64,000 bases of DNA from Natronomonas salina (GTDB taxonomy: Archaea > Halobacteriota > Halobacteria > Halobacteriales > Haloarculaceae): NCBI RefSeq assembly GCF_013391105.1, contig NZ_CP058335.1, positions 682,001-746,000 of the forward strand, read 5' to 3'. Below the pieces are notes generated by a model, which made no database searches, was not told where the DNA came from, and was given only the letters and a program-made list of their open reading frames with translations. Position numbers and translations under genes: made by a program. How positions within the stretch are numbered: position 1 is the stretch's first letter; each line of letters starts with the position of its first letter. This document shows, in pieces, positions 50,750 through 59,345 of the stretch.

Positions 50750-50760
50750 TTCTCGGGATA

Positions 50761-52113
50761 ATGGTTAACAATGGCAGAACCCCTCGGGAGTCGGCATCGA
50801 ACGCGAGAATCAGCGGCGTCGGTCGGCGGTCGTTCCTGAAGGCGACGGGAGCCGGGGCGACGGGCGTGGCACTGGCGGGCTGTCTCGGCGGCAACGGCGG
50901 CGACGAGGGAAGCAGCGAGGGCCTGAAGGTCGGCCACATCGGACCGATGACGAGCCCCCTCGGCGTCGGGTCGCTCCGAAGCGCCAACATGGCGGCCAAC
51001 GTCGTAAACGAGGGTGACGGCGTCAACGGCGGCGAGGTCGAAATCGTCGAGGGCGACACGGAGGCGTCGGCCTCCCAGGCCCAGGCCGTCGTCGAGGAGC
51101 TCATCCAGCAGGAGAACGTCGACATGCTCGTGGGCGTCTTCGCCTCCGAGGTTGCCCTGTCACTCGTCGACCTGACGGCGGACAACGACGTCCCCCTCCT
51201 CGTGACGGGGTCGGCCTCACCGCAGGTCACGCGGGACCACGCCGGAGAGAACTACGACAAGTACAAGAACATCTTCCGTCCGGGCCCCATCAACTCGGAC
51301 CTGCAGGCCGAGGCGATGGCCGGCTACGCGGGCTACCTCAAGGACCTCCACGACTGGGATCAAGTCGCGTTCCTGCGCGACAATGCCGCCTGGACGACGT
51401 CCTTCGAAGAGCTGATTCCGGGGCTCCTCTCCGAGCGCGACATCGAGATCGTCTACGAATCCGCCCTCTCCATCGACAGCCCCGACGTCGGCTCCGTGAT
51501 GGACGAGATCTCGGGGACGGACGCGGACTACATCCTCCGCTTCTTCGCGCACATCGACGGGAGTTCGATGCTCGGCACGTGGCACGACGGCCAGTACGAC
51601 TTCGGCATCGAGGGTATCCACGTCACCGGGATGTTCCCCGGCTACTTCGAAGCCTCGCAGGGCGCCGCGCTGTACGAGACGACGGCCCAGACCGGTGCCG
51701 CTGGCGTCACCGACATCACCGAGAAGACGGTCCCGTTCGTCGAGTCCTACCGCGAGCAGTTCGGCGACGCGGAGAACCCGCCGAACCAGGCGCCGATGTA
51801 CATGGGCTTTACGACCTACGACGCCATCAACATCGTCAGCGAGGTCGCCAACGAGAACGAGGAGTCCCCGAGGGGGAGTATCGACAACTTCGTCGACTCG
51901 ATGCTCGACGTGAGCCACACCGGCGTGGCGGGCACCATCGAGTTCTACGGCGAGGACTCCGACTACCCCCACGACCTCAAGGAGACCCGCAACGACCAGG
52001 GGGATATCGTGAACTACCCTGTCACGCAGTGGCAGGGAGATGGCAGCCTCGAGTGCGTCTACCCCGAGCAGTACCGCACGGCCGACCACGTCATGCCGGA
52101 ATGGATGCGCTAA
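50761..52113 (+). CDS. ABC transporter substrate-binding protein (LivJ-like)
   Basis: A 450-residue Tat lipoprotein. The signal RRSFLKATGAGATGVALAGC has twin Arg and the lipobox Cys, followed by a Gly/Asn/Asp-rich tether. The mature part is a type I periplasmic-binding-protein fold: LKVGHIGPMTSPLGVGS, VDMLVGVFASEVALSLVDLT and GIEGIHVTGMFPGYFEA are typical of the branched-chain amino acid group. It catches the ligand outside the cell for the LivHMGF-type permease. In this family ligands include amides, aromatic acids and urea besides Leu/Ile/Val. Confidence 0.9.
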   Translation: MVNNGRTPRESASNARISGVGRRSFLKATGAGATGVALAGCLGGNGGDEGSSEGLKVGHIGPMTSPLGVGSLRSANMAANVVNEGDGVNGGEVEIVEGDTEASASQAQAVVEELIQQENVDMLVGVFASEVALSLVDLTADNDVPLLVTGSASPQVTRDHAGENYDKYKNIFRPGPINSDLQAEAMAGYAGYLKDLHDWDQVAFLRDNAAWTTSFEELIPGLLSERDIEIVYESALSIDSPDVGSVMDEISGTDADYILRFFAHIDGSSMLGTWHDGQYDFGIEGIHVTGMFPGYFEASQGAALYETTAQTGAAGVTDITEKTVPFVESYREQFGDAENPPNQAPMYMGFTTYDAINIVSEVANENEESPRGSIDNFVDSMLDVSHTGVAGTIEFYGEDSDYPHDLKETRNDQGDIVNYPVTQWQGDGSLECVYPEQYRTADHVMPEWMR

Positions 52114-52116
52114 GCG

Positions 52117-53007
52117 ATGGTCGCCGGCCAACTACCCGAGTTGATCGTCAACGGTGCCATGATCAGCGCGGTCTACGCGCTGATAGCCATCGGCTTCACG
52201 ATGATCTTCGGCGTCGGGGGCGTACTCAACCTGGCCCACGGGGCCCTCATCATGTCCGGGGCGTACATCTTCGCAGTGTTCTCGCGAAACGACATGCTGG
52301 GCCTCCATTCGGCGCTCGCGTTCGTCCTAACGCTCGGCGTGATCGCGGTGCTGTCGCTGGCCCTCTACGAGGTGCTCGTCCGGTGGGTCGAGGAGAACCC
52401 CGTGATAACCTTCCTATCGACGGTGATCGTCGCGGTCATCGCGACGGAGGCCGTACTCACCGTGTTCGGATCGCCGACGATGGGGATGTCGCTCGTCTCG
52501 CGCAACTCGGTGAACCTCGCCGAGTACGGGATCAGCACCCGCATCCGGTGGGTACAGATACTCGGCTTCGTCGTCTCGTGGATCGCAATCGGCTTGCTCT
52601 GGTACTACATCACCCAGACGGACGACGGTCGGTCGATCCTCGCGGCGTCGATGAGCGAGCGCGGTGCGGTGCTCACCGCGGTCAACCTGCACGCCGTGCG
52701 GGCGAAGACCTGGCTCATCGCCGGCACGCTGGCTGGCATCGCCGGGATCTTCCTGGGCGCGGCCGACGGGGCGACGCCGCAGATGTGGCTGAACCCGCTG
52801 GCGCTGGCGTTCATCATCGTCGTCATCGGCGGCATCGGCTCCATCAAGGGGTCGGTCGTGGCCGCCTACCTCATCGGCTTCCTCGAACAGTTCACCGTGA
52901 CCTTCATCGGCCACGAGTTCAGGGGGATCCTGTCGTTGATCCTGCTGCTGTTGTTCATCCTCTACATGCCACAGGGCCTCTACGGGAGGGAGTACGTCCA
53001 TGACTAG
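52117..53007 (+). CDS. ABC transporter permease (LivH-like)
   Basis: A 296-residue integral membrane permease. About eight helices are seen, and the early YALIAIGFTMIFGVGGVLNLAH is the LivH signature for the membrane domain, with GIGSIKGSVVAAYLIGFLEQ near the end, the coupling-loop region. It starts three bases after the binding-protein gene stop and overlaps livM by eight bases. It forms the heterodimeric channel with LivM. Confidence 0.92.
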   Translation: MVAGQLPELIVNGAMISAVYALIAIGFTMIFGVGGVLNLAHGALIMSGAYIFAVFSRNDMLGLHSALAFVLTLGVIAVLSLALYEVLVRWVEENPVITFLSTVIVAVIATEAVLTVFGSPTMGMSLVSRNSVNLAEYGISTRIRWVQILGFVVSWIAIGLLWYYITQTDDGRSILAASMSERGAVLTAVNLHAVRAKTWLIAGTLAGIAGIFLGAADGATPQMWLNPLALAFIIVVIGGIGSIKGSVVAAYLIGFLEQFTVTFIGHEFRGILSLILLLLFILYMPQGLYGREYVHD

Positions 53008-54067
53008 TGCCAAGGACACCTTCGATCGCGGGCTCGACCGCGTCCTCGGACCGATCGAGCGTGCGTTCTCGCCGGTCGCGAATCTCTTCAACCGGTATCT
53101 CGGGCCGTACTTCGGCAAGCTGAACGGCCTGCAGTTCCTGCTGCTGGCCGTCTCCATCCTCGCGCTGCTGACCGCCGAACTCTGGGCTCCCCTCGTCAGC
53201 GGGACCATGTTCCGGACGCTGGCGCTCGCCAGCATCTGGGCCATCTTCGCGATGAGCTGGGACATCCAGAGCGGCTACACGGGGTATATCAGCTTCGGCC
53301 ACTCCGTGTTGTCGGGCATCGCCGCCTACACGACCGCGCTGCTGCTCGTCAACGTCAACCCCGAGATGCCGTTCGTCGTGACCGCCGTGCTGTCGGTGCT
53401 CGCGTCGCTCGTGCTGGGGCTGCTCATCGCGCTGCCGACGCTCCGGCTGGAGGGCCCGTACTTCTCGCTGATCACGTTCGTCGGGGTGCTCCTGTTCTAC
53501 AGGCTGACGACCGCCTACGACGCGCTCGGCGGGATTCCCGGGTTCAGCCAGCCGGAGGTGTTCACGTGGGACCCGGTCATGCGGTACTACTACATGCTCG
53601 TCCCGATGCTGCTCGTCGCGCTGGTGCTGACGTTCCTGGCACGGTCGAACCTCGGGATGATCCTCGTCGCGATCCGGGAGAACGAGTCGGCGGTCTCGGC
53701 GGCCGGTATCAACCCGACGAAGTTCAAGATCTGGTCGTTCGTCCTCAGCTCCATCCCGATGGGCATCGGCGGCGTGCTGCTCGTCGGCTTCTACGGGAAC
53801 GTCGACCCGGCGACGTTCATCCTCGTCGACAACAGCATCGAGATGATCGCGATGGCGGTCCTCGGCGGCATGGGCTCGATCCTCGGGCCCCTGGGCGGGG
53901 CGTTCCTCTTCGAGTTCCTCAACGAGGAGCTGCTCGGCGGCCAGTCGCGGTCGGTCCGCTACATGATCCTCTGGGTGCTCGTGCTGCTCGTGCTGGTGTT
54001 CGCCCGCCGCGGCCTGTTCCGGAAGATCTGGCACCGCCTCGGCGAGGTCGGAGGTGACCGGCGGTGA
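53000..54067 (+). CDS. ABC transporter permease (LivM-like)
   Basis: A 355-residue permease. A roughly 45-residue amphipathic N-terminus precedes about nine helices. SWDIQSGYTGYISFGHSVLS is the LivM consensus (G-x-x-SLGH-type), and MAVLGGMGSILGPLGGAFLF is the second coupling element. Its stop overlaps livG, whose start is GTG at 54064. It completes the membrane channel. Confidence 0.92.
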   Translation: MTSAKDTFDRGLDRVLGPIERAFSPVANLFNRYLGPYFGKLNGLQFLLLAVSILALLTAELWAPLVSGTMFRTLALASIWAIFAMSWDIQSGYTGYISFGHSVLSGIAAYTTALLLVNVNPEMPFVVTAVLSVLASLVLGLLIALPTLRLEGPYFSLITFVGVLLFYRLTTAYDALGGIPGFSQPEVFTWDPVMRYYYMLVPMLLVALVLTFLARSNLGMILVAIRENESAVSAAGINPTKFKIWSFVLSSIPMGIGGVLLVGFYGNVDPATFILVDNSIEMIAMAVLGGMGSILGPLGGAFLFEFLNEELLGGQSRSVRYMILWVLVLLVLVFARRGLFRKIWHRLGEVGGDRR

Positions 54068-54795
54068 GCAAGCTCGAGATCGACGACCTCAGGAAGGAGT
54101 TCGGCGGCCTCGTCGCCGTCGACGACCTCTCGTTCGACGTCGAGGAGGGCGAGATCCTGGGGCTCATCGGCCCGAACGGCTCCGGGAAGACCACCGTGTT
54201 CAACTGCACGATGGGCATCTACGACGTCACGGACGGCCACGTCCGCTTCGACGGCGAGGACATCACCGACTGGCAGACCCACGACATCGTCAACCGCGGT
54301 CTCTCGCGGGTCTCCCAGGAGTCCAACCCGATCGACGCCTACCCCGTCGCGGGGAACATCAAGCTGTTCACGCTGCCGAACAAGATCTCGTCGCTGCACG
54401 GCGGCGCTTCCGACGAGGAGATCGCCGGCTACGCGTCGCGGGTCGACATCCAGGACAAGCTCCACGAGACGCCCGACGAGCTGGCCCACGCCGACGTGCG
54501 CCGCCTCGAGATCGCGAAGGCGCTCGCGACCGAACCGGAGATGCTCCTGCTCGACGAGCCGTTCGCCGGTATGAACCAACAGGAGATCCGGACGCTCTCC
54601 GAGCAGATCGAGGCGCTCCGCGACGCCGGGATGTCGATGGTCGTCGTCGACCACAACATGAGCGGGCTGATGCAGCTCGTCGACCGCGTGGTCGTGCTGC
54701 ACAACGGCGAGAAGCTCGCTCAGGGCACCCCGGAGGAGATCGCCGAAGACGAGCGCGTCCAGGAGGCGTACCTCTCCAGCGAAGGTGATATCTGA
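54064..54795 (+). CDS. ABC transporter ATP-binding protein (LivG-like)
   Basis: A 243-residue ATPase with a GTG start overlapping livM. Walker A GPNGSGKTT is intact (about residues 36-44), and Walker B with the catalytic Glu is LLLDEPFAGMN. The signature loop before RRLEIAKAL, normally LSGGQQ or LPYGQQ, reads LAHADV, so the key Ser/Gly of the ABC signature are missing. LivG and LivF form a heterodimer, so one of the two ATP sites would be degenerate. It overlaps livF by one base. Confidence 0.9.
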   Translation: MSKLEIDDLRKEFGGLVAVDDLSFDVEEGEILGLIGPNGSGKTTVFNCTMGIYDVTDGHVRFDGEDITDWQTHDIVNRGLSRVSQESNPIDAYPVAGNIKLFTLPNKISSLHGGASDEEIAGYASRVDIQDKLHETPDELAHADVRRLEIAKALATEPEMLLLDEPFAGMNQQEIRTLSEQIEALRDAGMSMVVVDHNMSGLMQLVDRVVVLHNGEKLAQGTPEEIAEDERVQEAYLSSEGDI

Positions 54796-55514
54796 TGAGC
54801 CAGAACCCACTACTCGAAGTCGACTCCATCGACGTGTACTACGGGAAGACCCAGGCGCTGAAAGACGTCTCGCTGTCGGTGAACGAGGGCGAGATTGTCG
54901 GCGTGATCGGTCCCAACGGGGCCGGCAAGACGACGATGCTCGACAGCATCGCCGGGCTGAAGGACTACGAGGGGTCGATCCGCTACAAGGACAGCGACGT
55001 CGCGGCGGTCAGCAGCCGGAAGCTCATCCGTGACGGCCTCGTCTACACGACGGAGAAGCGGGACCTCTTCCCGTTCTTCTCCGTCCACGAGAACCTCCTG
55101 ATGGGCGCGCAGTTCCGCGACGACCGCGAGGGCGTCAAGGAGGACCTCGAGATGGTCTACGACCTGTTCCCGCGGCTCGACGAGCGGCGCGAACAGGAGG
55201 CCGAGACGATGTCCGGCGGCGAGCAGCAGATGCTCGCCGTCGGGCGGGCGCTGATGAGCGACCCCGAGTTGCTCATGCTCGACGAACCGACGCTCGGGCT
55301 GGCGCCGGTCATCATCGACGACATCAGCGAGGCCATCCGCCGGCTCCACGACGAGGGGATGACCATCCTGCTCGTCGAGCAGAACTCGACGTTCGCGCTG
55401 CGGCACGCCGAACGGCTCGCCCTCATGGAGAACGGCTCCATCGAGCTATCCGGCACGTCCGAGGAGTTCAAGGAGAGCGAGTACGTCCGCGACGCCTACA
55501 TCGGCGTCACGTGA
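54795..55514 (+). CDS. ABC transporter ATP-binding protein (LivF-like)
   Basis: A 239-residue ATPase with all motifs intact: Walker A GPNGAGKTT, signature MSGGEQQMLAVGRALM, Walker B LLMLDEPTLGLAP and the H-loop VEQNS. YTTEKRDLFPFFSVHENLLM is the Q-loop region. It pairs with the LivG-like subunit to power uptake. It is the last gene of the transporter operon; a T-rich stretch TTTCTTTC at about 55561 could end transcription. Confidence 0.93.
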   Translation: MSQNPLLEVDSIDVYYGKTQALKDVSLSVNEGEIVGVIGPNGAGKTTMLDSIAGLKDYEGSIRYKDSDVAAVSSRKLIRDGLVYTTEKRDLFPFFSVHENLLMGAQFRDDREGVKEDLEMVYDLFPRLDERREQEAETMSGGEQQMLAVGRALMSDPELLMLDEPTLGLAPVIIDDISEAIRRLHDEGMTILLVEQNSTFALRHAERLALMENGSIELSGTSEEFKESEYVRDAYIGVT

Positions 55515-55656
55515 CGTCGCCGCACGGAAGCCGCAACCAATCGTAATCGACTCCAGCGAATTTCTTTCGGCTGTTAGGTAATGGCGGCACCTCGGCGTAC
55601 GCTGGTTACCCAGGTGGCAAGGCTTTAGACGTGGGCCGCGCATGTCGAAGTATACC

Positions 55657-56448
55657 ATGAGTGACGCAGTCGAACTCGACGTCGAGGACGGGGTCGCGAC
55701 CATCACACTGAACCGACCGGACAACCGCAACGCCCTGTCCTCGGAGATGTCCGGGGCAATCGTCGACGCCGTCGACGAGGTGGAGACCGACGACGACGCC
55801 CGCTGTCTCGTCGTGACGGGCAAGGAGGGGACGTTCTGCGCCGGCGGCGACGTCAGCTCGATGGTGGAGCTGATGAGCGGGCAGGCCGAGCTCCACGAGG
55901 CCGTCGAACGCATCCAGCACGAGACGAGCCGCGCCATCCAGCGCATCGCGGAGTTCCACCTGCCGACGGTCGCGAAGGTCGACGGCGTCGCCTACGGCGC
56001 GGGCGCGAACCTCGCCATCGCCGCCGACGTCACGCTCGCCTCCGCCGAGGCGCGCATCAGCTTCGGCTTCCGGCAGGTCGGCCTCGCCATCGACACGGGC
56101 ACCTCCTACCTCCTGCCGCGGCAGGTCGGCGTCAGCAAGGCCAAGGAACTCGTCTTCACCGGCGAGCTGCTCGACGCCGAGGAGGCCGAGGACCTCGGCC
56201 TGTTCAACCACGTCTACGCGGAGGACTTCGAGGACCAGGCCGACGAGTTCGTCGAGCAGATCGCCACGGGCCCGACGGTCGCGCTCCGCACCTCGAAGAA
56301 GCTCATCGAACAGGGCTTCGACACCTCGCTGAAGGACGCCCAGGACAACGAGGCCGCCGCGCAGGCCGCGGTCTTCGCCACGCACGACCACGAGGAGGGC
56401 GCCAACGCCTTCATGGAGGGCCGCGAGCCGGACTTCCAGGGCCGCTGA
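55657..56448 (+). CDS. Enoyl-CoA hydratase/isomerase family protein
   Basis: A 263-residue crotonase-fold enzyme. The oxyanion-hole segments GTFCAGGDVSSM and VDGVAYGAGANLAIAADVTL are present, followed by FRQVGLAIDTGTSYLLPRQV, where a single acidic residue (Asp) sits in the second catalytic position. It hydrates or isomerises enoyl-CoA. The start at 55657 (MSDAVELD) is preferred because the TATA-like CTTTAG at 55623 predicts transcription beginning near 55650; a start at 55642 is also open. Confidence 0.88.
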   Translation: MSDAVELDVEDGVATITLNRPDNRNALSSEMSGAIVDAVDEVETDDDARCLVVTGKEGTFCAGGDVSSMVELMSGQAELHEAVERIQHETSRAIQRIAEFHLPTVAKVDGVAYGAGANLAIAADVTLASAEARISFGFRQVGLAIDTGTSYLLPRQVGVSKAKELVFTGELLDAEEAEDLGLFNHVYAEDFEDQADEFVEQIATGPTVALRTSKKLIEQGFDTSLKDAQDNEAAAQAAVFATHDHEEGANAFMEGREPDFQGR

Positions 56449-56590
56449 GGAGCGGTCGTCGCGGTCCGACTCCGCACCCGAGCGTTCGGCCCGTCTCCGT
56501 TCCGTGACGGGGCGACGACTGGCCGGTTTGTTTTACCATTGTTTGGCGAAAGGGGCAATCTATTTTTCAATGGAACTCTATGGAACGCGT

Positions 56591-57736
56591 ATGACGTTCC
56601 AGTTGACGGGTGAGCACGAGGCGATCCGGGAGGCTGTCCGCAAGTTCGGCGAGGAAGAGATCACGCCGGTGGCCCAGGAGCACGACGAGAACAAGGAGTA
56701 CCCCGAGGACCTGCGGCGGGAGGCGGCCGAACTCGACTTCGTCGCCCCCGGCATCCCGGTGGAGTACGACGGCGCCGGGATGGACAAGCTCTCGGCGACC
56801 ATCGTCACCGAGGAGCTGTGGCGCGCCGACCCCGGCATCGGGTCGGCCGTCGGCAGCGCCGGCTTCGGGACGGACATGATCATCGAGTACGGCGACGAGT
56901 GGATGAAGGAGGAGTGGCTGCCGAAGGTCGCCAACGGCGAGTCGGCCTCCTGTTCGATGATCTCCGAGCCGGCCCACGGCTCGAACGTCGCCGGCATCGA
57001 GACGGTCGCCGAGCAGGACGGCGACGAGTACGTCATCAACGGCAACAAGATGTGGATCACCAACGGGACGGTCGCCGACGTCGGCGTCGCGATGACGAAG
57101 ACCGACCCCGAGGCCGAGCCGCCACACCGCGGCATCACCGCGTTCCTCGTCCCGATGGACACCGACGGCGTCAAGACCGAGAAGATCAACAACAAGCTCG
57201 GCATCCGCGCCTCCGACCTCGCCGAGGTCGTCCTCGACGACGTCCGCGTCCCCGAGGAGAACATCATCGGCGAGAAGAACAAGGGCTTCTACCAGCTGAT
57301 GGACTTCTTCGCCTCCGGCCGGACGAGCGTCGCCGCCCAGGCCGTCGGCGCGGCCCAGGGCGCCCTCGACGCCGCCGTCGAGTACGCCAACCAGCGCGAG
57401 CAGTTCGGCCAGAAGATCTCCGAGTTCCAGGCCATCGAGCACAAGATCGCCGAGATGGCGACGAACGTCGAGGCCGCCCGCTCGCTGACCTACCGCGCGG
57501 CGACGGCCGTCCAGAACGACCGCGACGACACGGCCGTCCGCCTGGCCTCGATGGCGAAGCTGTTCGCCTCCGAGCACGCCGTCGACGTCGCCGACGAGGC
57601 CATCCAGGTCCACGGCGGCGCCGGCTACGTCACCGACCACCCCGTCGAGCGCTACTACCGCGACGCACGCATCACGAAGATCTACGAGGGCACCAGCGAG
57701 ATCCAGAAGAACATCATCTCCGACCGCGTGCTATGA
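56591..57736 (+). CDS. Acyl-CoA dehydrogenase
   Basis: A 381-residue FAD enzyme. CSMISEPAHGSNVAGIETVA and MWITNGTVADVGVAM are the FAD/substrate signatures, and YYRDARITKIYEGTSEIQKN contains the catalytic-region Glu. The start MTFQLTGEHEAIRE fits the family N-terminus; seven more residues from 56570 are possible. The promoter is probably TATTTTT near 56561. It overlaps the alpha/beta hydrolase gene (ATGA). Its sequence differs from the acyl-CoA dehydrogenase at 39439, so a different chain or branched substrate is likely. Confidence 0.9.
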   Translation: MTFQLTGEHEAIREAVRKFGEEEITPVAQEHDENKEYPEDLRREAAELDFVAPGIPVEYDGAGMDKLSATIVTEELWRADPGIGSAVGSAGFGTDMIIEYGDEWMKEEWLPKVANGESASCSMISEPAHGSNVAGIETVAEQDGDEYVINGNKMWITNGTVADVGVAMTKTDPEAEPPHRGITAFLVPMDTDGVKTEKINNKLGIRASDLAEVVLDDVRVPEENIIGEKNKGFYQLMDFFASGRTSVAAQAVGAAQGALDAAVEYANQREQFGQKISEFQAIEHKIAEMATNVEAARSLTYRAATAVQNDRDDTAVRLASMAKLFASEHAVDVADEAIQVHGGAGYVTDHPVERYYRDARITKIYEGTSEIQKNIISDRVL

Positions 57737-58593
57737 ACCACGAGGAGTGGACCGACGTCCAGACGGAGACGGAGGTCACCGTCGACGGCCACCACCTGAC
57801 GGTCGCCTTCAGAGACGAAGGGCCGGAAGACCCCGAGGACACGCTGCTGTTCGTCCACGGCGTCCCGACGTGGTCGTACCTCTGGCGCGACGTCGCGCCG
57901 GCGTTCGAGGACGACTACCGCGTCGTCGTCCCCGACATGCTGGGGTACGGCAACTCCGCGAGCCACGACGGCTTCGACCGGTCGATCCGCGCCCAGGAGG
58001 CGATGCTCGAGCAGTTGCTCGACGACCTCGGCGAGGAGTCGGTCACCGTCGTCGCCCACGACATCGGCGGCGGCGCGGCGCTGCGGCTCGCGGCCCACTC
58101 CCCCGACCGGGTCCACCGCTTCGTCGCCTCGAACATCGTCTGCTACGACTCCTGGCCCGTCGAGTTCGTCTCGAACCTCGGGCTCCCCGACACGACCGAC
58201 CTCGACGACGACGCCTTCGAGGAGAAGCTCGACTTCGCGTTCGCCGAGGGCGCCCACGGCGAGGCCGACCCCGAGTTCGTCGAGGGGATGAAGGCGCCGT
58301 GGCTCCGCGAGGGCGGCAAGACAGCCATCTCGCGGGCGGCCGTCGCGACGAACACCAACCACACGACGGAGATCCCCTACGAGGACATCGACGTCGACCT
58401 GCTGTGCCTGTGGGCGAAAGACGACGTGATGCAGCCGATCGAATACGGCGAGCGGCTCGCCGACGAACTGGGCGGCGAGGTCGTCGAACTCGGCGACGCC
58501 TTCCACTGGGTCGTCGAGGACCGGTCGGACGCCTACCGCGAGGAACTCGGTCGCTTCCTCACCGAAACTGACACTACGGGGGAGCGTGAGTAG
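57733..58593 (+). CDS. Alpha/beta hydrolase with Asp nucleophile (dehalogenase/epoxide-hydrolase type)
   Basis: A 286-residue hydrolase. The oxyanion motif FVHGVPTWSYLWRDV and the nucleophile elbow VVAHDIGGGAALRLA carry Asp rather than Ser, the pattern of haloalkane dehalogenases and epoxide hydrolases. LWAKDDVMQP supplies the acid and GDAFHWVVED the catalytic His. It is translated with the acyl-CoA dehydrogenase through an ATGA overlap, suggesting a step on a modified acid. Which of the two reactions it performs is not decided by the sequence. Confidence 0.87.
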   Translation: MNHEEWTDVQTETEVTVDGHHLTVAFRDEGPEDPEDTLLFVHGVPTWSYLWRDVAPAFEDDYRVVVPDMLGYGNSASHDGFDRSIRAQEAMLEQLLDDLGEESVTVVAHDIGGGAALRLAAHSPDRVHRFVASNIVCYDSWPVEFVSNLGLPDTTDLDDDAFEEKLDFAFAEGAHGEADPEFVEGMKAPWLREGGKTAISRAAVATNTNHTTEIPYEDIDVDLLCLWAKDDVMQPIEYGERLADELGGEVVELGDAFHWVVEDRSDAYREELGRFLTETDTTGERE

Positions 58594-58599
58594 GAGCCT

Positions 58600-59121
58600 A
58601 TGGCATCGAGCGAACCACCGGACTGGGAGTTCAAGGAGCGCGACGTGTTGGTTCTCCGAGAACTCTCGCGCGACCCGCAACTCTCCTCGCGGGACCTGGC
58701 GCGGATCCTCGACGAGAAGTACGGCATCGACGTCTCCCACGTCACCGTCTCCGAGTCGATCCGCGGCATGCGGGAGGAGGGCGTCTTCAGGGAGGCCATC
58801 ATCCCCAACGAGGAGTACTTCTTCTTCGCGCTCTTCGAGTTCAAGTTCAACCCCGAGAACTTCGACGAGGGCTGGCGGCCGGCCATGGAGTTCATCCGGG
58901 ACTCGCCGAACACGCTGTTCTACTTCCTCTCGGACGGGGAGTACCAGTGGAAGGCGGTGATGATGTTCGCGACGCGGCAGGCCCAGTCGCAGTGGATCCA
59001 CGACTTCTACAAGCACCACGGCGAGGTCGTCGACAACCTCCGGAACTCCATCGTCCACAACGTCCTGAAGTTCCGCACCGACCCGGAGATCCTCGAGAGC
59101 CTCCACGAGAGCGAGCAGTAG
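58600..59121 (+). CDS. Winged-helix regulator with AsnC-like effector part
   Basis: A 173-residue protein. Residues about 10-65, RDVLVLRELSRDPQLSSRDL ... SHVTVSESIRGMREEGVFRE, form a winged HTH. The remainder (EYFFFALFEFKFNPENFDEG and on) looks like an alpha/beta effector domain, as in Lrp/AsnC relatives, though not the standard RAM domain. It begins six bases after the hydrolase gene. It is a likely regulator of the transporter/beta-oxidation block through the two inverted repeats at 50720-50749, which is inference. Confidence 0.82.
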   Translation: MASSEPPDWEFKERDVLVLRELSRDPQLSSRDLARILDEKYGIDVSHVTVSESIRGMREEGVFREAIIPNEEYFFFALFEFKFNPENFDEGWRPAMEFIRDSPNTLFYFLSDGEYQWKAVMMFATRQAQSQWIHDFYKHHGEVVDNLRNSIVHNVLKFRTDPEILESLHESEQ

Positions 59122-59122
59122 C

Positions 59123-59308
59123 GTGTTCGACGCCGACGACCCGCTCCGGCCCGTCGGCCTCGTCGTCGCGGCGTTGGCGGTCGCCTTCGCCGCCGTCCTG
59201 CTGGGCGTGCAGTTCTCCGGCGACGCCGGGGGCGTGCTGACGCTGCCGCTCGTCGTCGCCGTCCCGCTCCTCGCGGCGGGAGCCTACTGGTACGTCAAGG
59301 GCCGCTAG
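59123..59308 (+). CDS. Small two-TM membrane protein
   Basis: A 61-residue protein with a GTG start one base after the regulator stop, so probably co-translated. Two hydrophobic segments, about residues 9-30 and 35-55, end in YWYVKGR. No function is suggested by the sequence. A T5 run (CCTTTTTCG) shortly after the stop may end the transcript or act as promoter of the next gene. Confidence 0.65.
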   Translation: MFDADDPLRPVGLVVAALAVAFAAVLLGVQFSGDAGGVLTLPLVVAVPLLAAGAYWYVKGR

Positions 59309-59345
59309 CGGGGCCTTTTTCGTCCCGCCGGGTATAGCCGGCCGC

